Positions 1 through 10,531 of a stretch of 64,000 nt of DNA are shown piece after piece. Origin of the DNA: Trifolium pratense (Eukaryota > Streptophyta > Magnoliopsida > Fabales > Fabaceae); contig NC_060065.1 of NCBI RefSeq assembly GCF_020283565.1, positions 32,228,409 through 32,292,408 of the forward strand, written 5' to 3'. The notes beneath the pieces are model-generated. The model searched no databases. It was not told where the DNA came from and saw only the letters and a program-made list of their open reading frames with translations. A program made the position numbers and the translations under genes. Position 1 is the first letter of the stretch. Each line of letters begins with the position of its first letter.

Positions 1-1448
1 GCTGGAGCTTGTTGATGTCTATAAAATTCGACTTCCGAAGTTCACTGTAATCTTTCCCTCCCTCCCCACTTCTATCTGAATCTATGTGCAGAAGTGATTC
101 TTTATTTTGGTTTAAAAGTCTGAGATTTTGCTGTATTTGGTTCATTGTTAGGTTAAAATGGTTGTACAATATATGCGGCGAGTTATTGAGAAGAAAGCAA
201 AGTTTGATATTATGGACCTTAACTGTTTGCAGGTATTGATCGTTGCTTTAGTTCTGCAGTTTCAAGTGTGTGATTAGTGTTAACATTTATTTTTTAATGT
301 ACAAATTGTTAAGTATAGTTATATCCTTTCCATAGCTTTCTTAGAGTAATGATTTAAAAGCTTACAGGCAGCTCCGAAGACATTCATTCCTGCTTTATTT
401 GGACATGGTACCGATGACGAATTTGTTCAGCCTCACCACTCTGATCTTATCTTTGAATCATATGCGGTATTATTTCAAACATTTGACCAAATGTTTATAA
501 AGAAATTTACAGTTTTGCACTCTCTTCACATAAACTAAACATCGAACTTGGCCTCTAAACTTGTAGGGAGATAAAAATATCATAAAATTTGACGGTGATC
601 ACAACTCCACCCGACCACGGATCTTCTTTGATTCAGTTTGTATTTTTTTCTACGATGTCCTCCGCCCTCCTCGCATTCCTAGAGGTCGTAGGTTTGAGAA
701 ATATTACAGTTTGAGGGATACAAAAATCGGTTCTGTTGTGAATGAGGTAATTAAGCTTTATTATGCAAGGTTTCGTTTAATAATAGACATTAACTTGGTC
801 TTGTTATCTTTATAGGGCCTATTATATGATTTAATATCAAATATGCGGAATGCAACTATTGATGCTGCTAGTTCATCTTCTGGAATTCCATCCATAGCAT
901 CAGTTAGTGAACTTCTTTAAGGAATCACTCCAATGACCGTTAGAATAAGACAGCTCTTCAATCTGTCGATGAAATTTTCTTCCAAAAGCTTTTTCGTTTA
1001 ATTCGTGAATTGCTTGTAATGCAGGAGTCTATGATTCGAGACATGACATATGGCTATGGTGAACCTGCAGATTCAAAGGTGATTTTGTTTAAATCCCGTC
1101 TTTGAAATTAAGAAAATTTTAAGCGCGTTTTTAACCTGTAGGCCACACTATTCGAAACAAATTATCAGTTCATGTAACCTATTATACATTAGTTTTTCAA
1201 GATGAAATGTATATCATACAGTTCAAATGTGGATTATGTTTAGAGACCATGAGCAATTGTTTGTTATCTCCATGCCGATTTTGTGTGGTAATTGTTTGTT
1301 ATCAACCTCGATCGTGGCTTAAACTATTTTGATCTCTAAGTTCTGAAAATACTTTTAATGATTCTGCAGGATGAGCAAAATTTTCCAAATGAAGATTTTT
1401 TCTCATATTGTAGCTCAAGAGAAAGCTGGGGTGATGATATTGATTCTG

Positions 1449-1509
<61 letters not shown>

Positions 1510-1776
1510 GCATGCATGCACACACATTTGACATAAGATAGCTTACTGATATGTCCATGATACCGAAATATTCTACAGGTATATGCAACACCTATGGGAA
1601 GCATGAGAGAATTGGCAGAACCAAAAGAAGTTGAAAAGAATCAAAAGAAGAAGAAAAAGAAAGCTGAAACAGTTAAAAAGAAACTTAAACCTGACAAATT
1701 TGAGAGGTTGGAGTCCTTCAGTAGACGCCTGCGGCTCTGCATGGGATCTTGCCATCGAAGACACCAATCCTCTTGA
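1..1776 (+). CDS. Alpha/beta-hydrolase superfamily protein, 3' part of gene, interrupted reading frame
   Basis: This is the C-terminal half of a plant serine-hydrolase-like protein (S33-type alpha/beta-hydrolase); the 5' exons lie outside the window. Exons by splice logic are about 1-46, 152-232, 368-466, 567-746, 816-1078, 1370-1450 and 1579-1776, with the internal introns in phase 0. Recognisable peptides are PALFGHGTDDEFVQPHHSD (acid-residue region) and IKFDGDHNSTRP, which holds the catalytic-His-type GDHN motif. The lysine-rich tail ends RRLRLC..HRRHQSS, typical of this family. In exon 816-1078 the frame meets TAA at 918-920, right after SELL. The downstream family-like peptide ALQSVDEIFFQKLFRLIREL is in another frame, as if one base were missing near 941-950. 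All catalytic motifs visible here lie before the stop. The gene may therefore encode a shortened protein or be a young pseudogene; a sequencing error is also possible. The family call is confident, the substrate unknown. Confidence 0.72.
916..955 (+). other. In-frame stop plus 1-base frame shift in the hydrolase exon
   Basis: TAA at 918-920 is in frame with the upstream exons. The coding frame resumes 1 base out of register from codon GCT at 953 onward and stays open through the next two exons to the stop at 1774-1776. A 50-base intron here would be too short for a plant, so splicing is not a good explanation. Confidence 0.7.
1452..1507. repeat. (CT)n microsatellite at an intron 5' splice site
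   Basis: About 28 CT units fill the start of the last hydrolase intron. The preceding exon ends GAG at 1450 and the intron begins GTCTCTCT, so the microsatellite itself supplies the donor-site context. ATGCATGC follows. Confidence 0.9.
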
Positions 1777-2845
1777 TCGATTTTGTGTCTTCATCGAACG
1801 TCATTTGTTTTCATAACATCAATGTAAATATGTAATAATGCAATATACAATGTTAAGCCAGTCCATGAAATTCAACTTGTATGTAGCTTGGTTGGTTATC
1901 TTGTAGGAAATATTTAACATGTTTGTGTAAATATTGATTATTATTTCTGGCTATACTTTCGATATTCTTTTTTTTTTGTGGCGTGAATTTGATGCGTCTG
2001 TTTACCGCCTTTCCATAAATTTTCAGCCTGCTGTTTTGGCTAATGTGACAATTTTTAAGATTCATGGAGCATTAAAGTTTGCTGCATTCACATTGTGATA
2101 ATGTATTTCAGGTTTATTCAGTTGTCACAATTCATGCAAATGTTACTCCTTTTAAATAGTATTAAGAAAGGAGATTGATATTTTCAGTTGAAACTCCCAT
2201 TTTCTTTCTTTTATTTTTTCTAAACTATTAGTAACGGAGGTAGTATAGTTTTTGTCCAAAATACTCTACCAAAAGTTAACTCCTCTCGACACCCTCTCCC
2301 TTTCCCGCCCATCTCCCGACAGGCTCTCCTCCAACCTTAGGCACTCCCCCCTTTCAACTATGCCCCCTAAACCACGGCGCAAAAGTTTATAAATGAATTA
2401 TTACATGCAAGAAAATTGGAATAGAAAAAGAAAAGCCAAACGTTGAATAAAATTATGGATGAATTCTAAGATCCAATAGAGGGTAGCAACCCCCTAATTG
2501 AAGGAAACTATATGTGCAATCCAATAAGTGATTAATTCCTAATAGTAGTTGCATAATCTCATTCAGCAGATGGCCTAACAAAAGTTACATTTTAGTCATT
2601 AAATTGGTAGCCCAAGATGGCACAAAATTCAGCTTAGAAAATGAGAGCAGATGACAATAACCTTTCTATTAACCCCAATTCAAATCAGGTCTCTAAAGTA
2701 ATCAAATTAAAGGCTGTGTACTTGGCAAGTATTTAACTGAAACTAAACTTCGAAAATCTATGAAGAACAAGTTCTTCCATCAACTAAGAGTAATACATAT
2801 AACACAAACTAAGATAGTGCATATCCTGCAGATTACACCACAAAA
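1777..2845. other. Intergenic gap between convergent genes 1 and 2
   Basis: This holds the 3' flanks of the hydrolase gene (plus) and the MYB-CC gene (minus). No credible coding sequence is seen. It is AT-rich, with a short poly-T run near 1970. Polyadenylation sites are presumably here but none can be fixed by eye. Confidence 0.6.
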
Positions 2846-4784
2846 TCACATATTCCCGACACCAAGCTTGTCGAATTCCTCACCACTTCTTGTAGACATA
2901 CCTAAAGACGGATTAAAGTGATCATGAGTAAGGAAAACAGTGGTCTGTTGCTGGTATGATGGCATGCTTGACTCCAGTATCTGATGTGGAAGCACCATAT
3001 CTGATTTTGAATACGCTCCTCCTTCCACGCTTACTCGTTGCTTTTTAGTTGATCTCTCTCCATTAGGACTGTCAGCAGGAGAACCAACTTGGCAACCGGA
3101 ATCCGGTGTCATCGGTTCATGGTGAGATGAGAAAGATTCAACTGAAAGACTCTTTGCTGGTGCATGTTCTTTAGCAGCTTTTTCTGGGTCGGGGGTTGCC
3201 GGCTCAGTCTTATTGTCGAGTTCTTGTTGGCACACATCTCCTGGAGTTGGTGCTGCAACACCAGAGCCGGGTGAAAGAACCCCGCTGAGTCGCTGTTGCT
3301 CTTCAATTATCTTTTTCAAATATTTTCCCTGAGCTTCTATCCTTAATTGTAGCTGTCTCTGCACCTGTTTCACATTGAAAAAAACAACAGTTACAAACTT
3401 TACATCTTAACTAAAATACTTTCATTCTTTCTGTTCTTCCTTTTCTTGATTCAAAATAAAGAATATTTGAAAAATGATCGTATAATAAAACTAATTTGTT
3501 CAACTGAATAAATTGAGAGAAAGTAATATCATCATTTCATCTCACATGATCAGATGCAGTAGAAAGCATTAAAAAAAATACAATCTGCTACTATGTTTGG
3601 TATCACGGTGGATACGCCAGAATCACTGTGGTCCACCGTGATTTCACATATGGTCCACTCTGTAGCTTTTGAAAAATCACAGTTGATCACCAATATAATA
3701 TAGTTGTCATATCAGTTCAACAAGAAAATATACCTCCAATTGTTCATGAAGTCGCTTCTGCACCTCCATTTGAAGCTTTAGTGCTTCAGTAATCTGCATC
3801 CCCCTGCAGTGCCGACATTTAACTTCAGTTAATTATACCAACAGAAACTCATTAAAACAATCAAGATCCTTTAATGCAAAAGTTATAGATTTTTTCCCAT
3901 CAACAGGTTTTAGGCATTGAATGCCTAAACCATCAAAACGTTTTATCATCAATAAGGTTCCTTGTATAATTATGATAACCGGAAACAAAAAATGGAAGCT
4001 ATACTCACGATGAACCATCTAGATTGGAAAGCATATCCCCCGTTTCTTTCTTGTCAGCCTTTTTCCCTTCTATTGACAATTAAAAAGATATCAGCAAGTT
4101 TAATAAAGGAGGAATCAAAGTGAAAACGAAGTTTAATACTTTTAATGGACTAAGAACAACAAATCACTAAGACGTAAATATCATATATATGAACATGTCA
4201 AACAATGGAAATCAGATTGACGTACCATCAGATGAGGAGTCAGGCAAGTATTTTGCTAGTCGGTATTTCTGTATGCAACAAGAAAGTACAATGAGCATGT
4301 TAAAAAATGAGAGTAATGGATATCAAGTTAAGAGTACCTAAAGTGCACGTTACCTGCAAATGACTCTTAACATGGTAAATGGTTAAGCCTTGTACACCCA
4401 TAACTCGGAGGACACCTTTGGGTGTGGCACCTAGGGAAAATGATAGTTAAAGATTTAAAAAACTTTTATGATAAGGAATGTTACAGCTTTGATAAAATCT
4501 TAGTCCAACATTAAGATATCTAGCCAACAAAAGTATTAGACATCTCGAGGGAAAATATACTCACGATCTGGCCCACCAAGTTGAGCTACAGCATCAACAA
4601 AGCGTTCATGTAGCTCATGTGTCCAGCGTAAACGTTGTTTTGAGTTGACATTAGAGTTGTTGGCAAGACTGTTTCCTCCATTACCAGGATCCATTGTGCT
4701 CCTACCAGAATCTATGTGCTGACCATGAACTAATGAATTGCTTCCGATTAAACTCAAATCAGGAACATTCGTTGGATGATACAT
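2846..4784 (-). CDS. PHL7: MYB-CC (GARP) transcription factor, PHL7-like
   Basis: Six exons (4565-4784, 4354-4430, 4226-4268, 4009-4069, 3734-3803, 2846-3364) join in consistent phase to give 329 aa. A GARP-type MYB domain lies at about residues 48-105 (KQRLRWTHELHERFVDAV, then SHLQKYRLAKYLPDSSS). A MYB-CC coiled coil lies at about 135-183 (ITEALKLQMEVQKRLHEQLE, then VQRQLQLRIEAQGKYLKKII). The tail is Ser/Pro-rich with TPDSGC. The whole is close to Arabidopsis PHL7 from memory; proteins of this class bind P1BS-like sites and act as dimers, often in phosphate-starvation responses. The ATG at 4784 is preceded by a plausible 5'-UTR acceptor at 4796. The gene looks intact. Orthology to PHL7 rather than to a near paralogue is inference; the family call is very secure. 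Confidence 0.93.
3588..3660. repeat. Short palindromic MITE-like relic in a PHL7-like intron
   Basis: The stretch around ATGTTTGGTATCACGGTGG and its imperfect inverted partner (CCACCGTGATT) resembles the 64-bp element at 34413-34476. It lies inside intron 5 of the MYB-CC gene. Confidence 0.4.
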
Positions 4785-6403
4785 TTGTCATTTATCTGAC
4801 AACACATAAAAAAGTTAACACAATGTAATATGGAAATTAATACAAGCATCTCAAACTTAATTACACTATACAAGTCCCTCTCAACCAACTTTTTAAATCG
4901 GCGTTAAAAAAAGCTGCACAATGGGTCATTTAATACTCTTAACAAAAACATTAACAAACACCTCGAAAATCCAATGGCCCATTTGACCTAAATTTAATAG
5001 AATAGCACACCAATGACTTTCTGCAAACAGCAATGTCTAGCATTCATAGTTTACTTGCAAACCAGTATTAGTGGACCCCGTGCAGAAGCATGGGTATGAA
5101 GGAAAAAGTATACAGCGGTGAAACCAAATATCATGCAGGAATCTAAATAATTATAAGATGACGCATATCACAATCGCTCGTATTTAATAATAGACAATAG
5201 AGTAGAAGTCTTCTCTATCTAAAGCATCTTTCTTTCTCTAGGAGAAAGTCAAACCTCATGGAATAGGCACACTGTTTCCATGTCTAAGAAACTAGGTAAA
5301 TTCTCGTATTTTCGTTTTATGAAAGTAAAATATACAAGCATTCATATACATAACTCATATGGAATAGCATTTAGTTTTCTAAGCTCCGTTTATAGAATTT
5401 TTGCATTCTTTTTCAGCAATTAAAATACGCAAATGACATGATTTTAATGCCAAACCAACGAAAGCTGAATTCAATCCCAAATGTTATCTAAACACATAAT
5501 GATAGACTAGCTAGCACCATCAAGGATTTTGGACTCGAGTATCATCCAACTACTGCTATAACTAAATTACCATCTTTATACCTAACCTTCATTCCCCCAC
5601 CCCCACAAACCCTAAAAAATGGAGTTGAAAACTATAAATCAAAATAGAAGATTTTTTCCTTAATATCACTAGATATTATGTATATGTAAAATTAAACTAC
5701 CACTTGTATAGGTTAACATCAATGAATTGGGAAACATAGTTAAAATTTCAATTTTTCATCACATTAACAACTCTAAATATCAGGTAACACTAACACCCTA
5801 AAAATCAATGCTTGTAAACCTCAAATCTATGAGGCATGGACACGGACACGGACACAGACACTAACACATCGACACCGATAATAATTTGCAGAAAATATCA
5901 TAGTTCAATATAATTATACGTGTCAGCGTTGTGTCAATACCATAGTGTGTCCGACACAGAACACACCTAATTCAAAGAGTGTTTGTGCTTTATAGCTTCA
6001 AACATGGAAGAAAAACCCCATAAAACTCATCATAGCTAAAACAATTACAATAAACATAAACCAATCAATTAACATTTATTCATTTTTACAAAAATACAAT
6101 ACTAGCATCAATTGGGATTCATGACCCACAACAGAAATAACCTAGCAAAACCTCCCCCCATAACATCAATTGGTGAAAAGTTCACATCTTTGAAACAAAC
6201 TATGAAGAATGCCCAATTTCTCAACAACAAGCACAAAACTTCAGAAAAAAAGGGGCAACATGAAAATTGAAGTAAAAGCTTAAAAACTCAAACTTTAAGC
6301 TGAAAGTGAGATTGTAGCATCATTGAGCTGAAGCTTCAATGAAATATGCCAAAAGGGTCACCAAAAATATGAAAAGATATACAATTACAAGCTTGAAAGA
6401 CAC

Positions 6404-6454
<51 letters not shown>

Positions 6455-6560
6455 CCCAGATGAGAATAGAAGAGAAAAGAATGATGAGATCTACGAAATC
6501 CAAAGAAGAGTACAAAATTCTGGCCCCCTTCAATTTCGGAGCTGTGTAGTGTTCTTTGTG
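4785..6560 (-). other. 5' UTR and long leader intron of the PHL7-like gene
   Basis: A leader intron is inferred from the donor GTATC at 6455-6451 to the acceptor CAG just before 4795, about 1.66 kb, with a non-coding first exon from 6456 toward about 6560. The leader is CT-rich in the sense direction. The intron carries a degenerate repeat at about 5830-5965 rich in GGACAC/GTGTC, related to sequence at about 53795-53925. Exon boundaries are inferred from splice signals only. Confidence 0.5.
6406..6452. repeat. (AG)n microsatellite, (CT)n in the gene sense
   Basis: About 23 AG units. In the minus sense the tract follows the inferred leader-intron donor (GTATCTCTCT), so the CT tract forms the first 50 bases of the intron. 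This is the same arrangement as at 1451. Confidence 0.9.
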
Positions 6561-6898
6561 TCTTCTATGTCTCTATCTCTCTCTTCCTATACAGTGATGT
6601 ATGAATTTGATGCCCTCCAATAACAAAATTCTTTTTTATCTTTTGGGGTTCATGGAAAAAGGAACCAAATTTTTCATAAAAAAATAGTAAATTAAATGCA
6701 GTTCTCTATTTTTGGTCAAACTGCAAATTTAGTCTCATTTAAGAGAAATCATGACAATTATAAGTAAAAATTCATTTTTTTAATTCATTGAAAAAATAAT
6801 GTATTTAGTTAATAATATAGATCAGATGCATTATTTTTTCAAAAAATCTAAAAAAATGAATTTTTACTAGAATTGTAACCGGAAAGAGTAAAATACCA

Positions 6899-6918
6899 TA
6901 ATAAATAAATAAATAAAT
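6899..6918. repeat. (AAAT)n microsatellite
   Basis: Five AAAT-type units in AT-rich intergenic DNA. Confidence 0.8.
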
Positions 6919-7021
6919 CATGTAAAATTCTTTATTATTTTTATATTATGGAAAAAGCTAAGAAAATTTACTACTAGATTAAAAGGTAAAATTTTACGAC
7001 TAGATTACTTAATAACAAATA

Positions 7022-7994
7022 GAGCTTAAATACAGTTTTACCCTCTATTTTGATTAAATCAGAATTTTACCCCTCTGTATTAAAACACAGACTTTTACCC
7101 CCTGTTTTATAATTTTTTGGATTTTGCCCCCCTAAAATTCTGTTTTCGAGTCACAACTTCAAAGCTTCGCACACAACTCAATTTGATTCAATAATTCACC
7201 AAACATATACGGAAATGACTGTAATCGAATTATCTTTCCAGAGAATCAAACCCCACTAAATTTGGAGTTACAAAGAGAGATTAATTATCGTTTTAGTGAA
7301 GGTATGTCCCCCAAAATTCTGCCCAAAATATGTTTTCGAGTCACAACTTCAAAACTTCGCACAAAATTTCATTTCGTTAGCGGAGTTTGATTCTGTGGAA
7401 AACTAACTCGATTGCGGTCATTTCGGTACCAGTTTGGTGAATTATCGATCTAAATGAAATTCTGTGCAAAGTTTTGAAGTTGTGACTCGAAAGCAGATTT
7501 TGTGCCGAATTTTGGGGGACATACCTTCACTAAAATGGTAATTAATCTCTCTTTATATCTCCAAATTTAGTGGGGTTTGATTATCTGGAAATATAATTCG
7601 ATTACGGTCATTTCGGTATATGTTTGGTGAATTATTGATCAAAATTGAGTTGTGTGTGAAGCTTTGAAGTTGTGACTCGAAAGCAGATTTTGTGCAGAAT
7701 TTTGGGAGACATACCTTCACTAAAACGGTAATAAATCTCTCTTTGTTACTCCAAATTTAGTGGGGTTTGATTCTGTGGAAATATAACTCGATTACGGTCA
7801 TTTCGGTATATGTTTGGTGAATTATTGATCCAAATTGAGTTGTGTGCGAAGCTTTGAAGTTGTGACTCGAAAGCAGAATTTTAGGGGGGCAAAATCCAAA
7901 AAATTATAAAACGGGGGTAAAAGTCCGCGTTTTAAAACAGTGGGGTAAAATTCCGATTTAATCAAATCAGGATGGACAAAACTGCATTTAAGCC
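7022..7994. mobile_element. Mutator-like foldback element, 973 bp, 9-bp TSD
   Basis: The perfect 9-bp direct repeat TAACAAATA flanks the element at 7013-7021 and 7995-8003. The ends are inverted repeats of well over 100 bp: GCTTAAATACAGTTTTACCC on the left matches the reverse complement of the right end. Internally a unit of roughly 180-200 bp (containing CACAACTTCAAAGCTTCGCA, or its complement on the other side) occurs in opposite orientations on the two sides of a centre near 7440, with more copies on the right. No coding sequence is seen. A 9-bp TSD with long TIRs is the Mutator superfamily signature. Confidence 0.85.
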
Positions 7995-8211
7995 TAACAA
8001 ATATTAGAGTTAAATATATATTTGGTTCCTATAAAATGAAGACCTTTTAAAATATTAAAGTCTATTTAAATTGACTTATTTGAATTTATTTACTTTCATA
8101 AGTTTTGTGAGACCGTTTAAAAAAACATATTTAGCAATAAACACCTTTTGTGAAGGTGTATTTTAGCAATGAATACTATTTTTGTATTTTATACAAACAA
8201 AATAAAATATT

Positions 8212-9372
8212 GGGTAAATAGGGTTTTACCCCCCTGCAAAATAAGCAAATTTTGCATTACCCCCTGCAAAAAAAAAAAAACTTGGGATTATCCCCTGCAA
8301 TATGAAGATTCTCTCTTTTTACCCCCTGCTTGACAACTTGGCATAGAATCTTTATTTTTTATGAGGTGGCATGCATATGTGGCATTTATTTATTTATTAT
8401 TTTTTTAAATTTGCACATGTCATTTTTATTATTAAATAAACTAAAAATTAAAAAAATAATAATAAATTCTTTTCTAATTTCCCCTTCATCCCTACCACGA
8501 TAACTTTCGTCATTCAACAAGAACAACAACATCAACACCACCAAGAACAACAACAACATCAACAAAATCATCAACACCACCAAGAACAACAATCCAAAAA
8601 GAACCCAATTTTTTTTCTTCCAAAAATCAATCTCGGTAAACCCAGAAACATAATCATAAATTTCTTTTGTTCTTCTATTCTTCATCCCTTTGCAACAACC
8701 CAATTTCTTCCTAACCCAAAAACATAATTCTTCTTCCCAATTCTTCAGCCCATCAATTCAATCCCTAACCCATAAATTCAAAAACCCAGTTTCTGCCTTT
8801 ATAGGAAATCCGGTTCCTAGTTCCTGCCTTTGTTCTTCATCAATCATTTGTTTCGATGAATTCGGCGGAGTGATTCTGCGGATTTCTAGGTTTTATTTTA
8901 GATAAAAAGGATTCTGGGATTCTGAGTTTGTGTTAGAGAAAAAATAATTTTGGGTTTTGAGAAAAAGAATGAGAATGAGAAAGATTTGTGTTATGTTACA
9001 GGAAAAGATTGTGAGTTTTTTTTTTTTTTTTTTTTTTTGCGTTAGAAACAATGGATTAACATATCTTTTTGAATTAACATTTTTTATTTTTATTTTTTAT
9101 TTTTTTAAAAACTAATTAAGTGGAATTTTTTAAATATTTGTCACCAATTTATTTAATAATAAAAATGACATGTGCAAATTAAAAAAATAAAAATGAAATA
9201 AATGCCACATATGCATGCCACCTCATAAAAAATAAAGATTTTATGCCAAGTTGTCAAGTAGGGGGTAAAAAGAGATAATCTTCATATTGCAGGGGGTAAT
9301 CCCAAGTTTTTTTTTTGCAGGGAGTAATGCAAAATTGGCTTATTTTGCAGGGGGATAAAACCCTATTTACCC
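8212..9372. mobile_element. Mutator-like element, 1161 bp, 9-bp TSD
   Basis: The 9-bp TSD TAAAATATT lies at 8203-8211 and 9373-9381. The TIRs of about 250 bp begin GGGTAAATAGGGTTTTACCC and include GCAAAATAAGC, CCCCTGCAATATGAAGATT and GGTGGCATGCATATGTGGCA, mirrored on the right. The centre (about 8470-9110) is not an inverted repeat. It contains CAACAACATCA-type simple sequence and stretches that resemble a plant gene leader, so it may be captured host DNA. No transposase is present, so it is non-autonomous. Confidence 0.85.
9003..9040. repeat. Poly-T run
   Basis: A homopolymer T tract of about 22 bases inside the Mutator-like element at 8212-9372. Confidence 0.7.
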
Positions 9373-10019
9373 TAAAATATTTTATTAGATCTTTTGTTTA
9401 ATAGCTTATATAAGTTTTACGTAAAAAAAAAAAACTTATATAAGTTTATACAAGGGTCATTTGGATTGAGATATTTTTAAACTTATGAAAAATAGGTTAT
9501 AAAAATAAATAAACTTTTATGTTAACTCATAAATTCTTACTAACAAAAATTATATCTTCATAAGTTATTTTTTCATAAACTATCTTGATAAACATGTAAT
9601 AATACAAAAAAAAATATTTACATAACCTCAAAATTAAGTTAACCTAAATAGACTCTAACACTTATTATAAGTGCTTTTATTTTAAGCTGCAAATAAATTG
9701 GTTATCTAATATAAAAATCATCTCTAATTTTATTACATCTTCGGTGTTCAACTTCAAATTATCTAAATTCTTCCGCTCATAGATTCAAAAAATTTAAAAG
9801 TTTTCTTCGTTTACCAACTTTTCTTGTTTTACATTTTTTTGGGTCAAGACCAATTTTCTGGTTTTAATTCATCATTGACTTCAACTTTTGTCCTTTTTCA
9901 TACCACTTTTTGCTAAATTAGAAACTTTTTCATACCTTTTGTGGTAATTTTCTAACCAGCGTTCTTTTTGTTTTATATATTTTTTCCATTGAAATTCTTT
10001 TTTAATTACCACGATATTA

Positions 10020-10085
10020 GAATGAAGTTTTCATCGTCGTTAGCGATAATTAATCTTCATCGGGGAATATGTGAGGTATACTTCA
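10020..10085 (-). repeat. SINE-like family C, fragment
   Basis: The stretch TCGTCGTTAGCGATAATTAA followed by CTTCATCGGGGAATATGTGA matches the longer copy at 40781-40950. It is a 3'-part fragment only. Confidence 0.5.
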
Positions 10086-10109
10086 ATGAAAGTTTAGTTT
10101 TTATATATT

Positions 10110-10522
10110 GGCTAAATTGCAAGTTTTAACGTTTCACAAACATGTGATTTTGACCATTTAACGTTCGAAATAACATTTTTAGCCTTCTGACTTTCACAAA
10201 TTTGCAATTTTAGTCCTCTTGACCGTATCAATGCAAATGTGATGTGACAAGTGACTGTATGCGACATCATCATTTTATTACCACGTGGGCAATGACTCGC
10301 ATGCCAAGTTAGCATATGTGGCATGTGTGTCACTTGTCACTGCCACATATGCGTTAACTTGGTCAAAATTAGTGATGAGTCATCCTTTTGCAAAATGGAC
10401 TAAAGTTAGGGGGACAAAATCACAAGTTTGTGAAAGTTAAAGGAAAAAAATGCTATTTTAAAAATTAAAGGGGCAAAATTGAAAGTTTGTGAAAATTAGG
10501 AAGCCAAAAATATAATTTAGCC
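10110..10522. mobile_element. Small Mutator-like element, 413 bp
   Basis: The ends are inverted repeats starting GGCTAAATT, with internal matches such as TTTCACAAA..TGTGATTTTG mirrored on the right. Flanking 9-mers TTATATATT (10101-10109) and TTAGATATT (10523-10531) match at 8 of 9 positions and are probably an ageing TSD. The centre has imperfect palindromes (CACTTGTCAC, GCATATGTGGC). No coding sequence. Confidence 0.7.
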
Positions 10523-10531
10523 TTAGATATT

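Noticed and set aside
903..952. A small intron that would bypass the hydrolase stop
   Set aside because: The GTTAGT donor and AAG acceptor exist, but a 50-base intron is below the usual plant minimum and the acceptor is poor.
1336..1527. Minus-strand ORF rich in Arg-Glu repeats
   Set aside because: It is only the CT microsatellite read in frame; the region is intron of the hydrolase gene.
8386..8703. 105-aa hydrophobic minus-strand ORF
   Set aside because: Lies across a Mutator-like TIR and simple CAACAACATCA repeats; low complexity, no recognisable domain.
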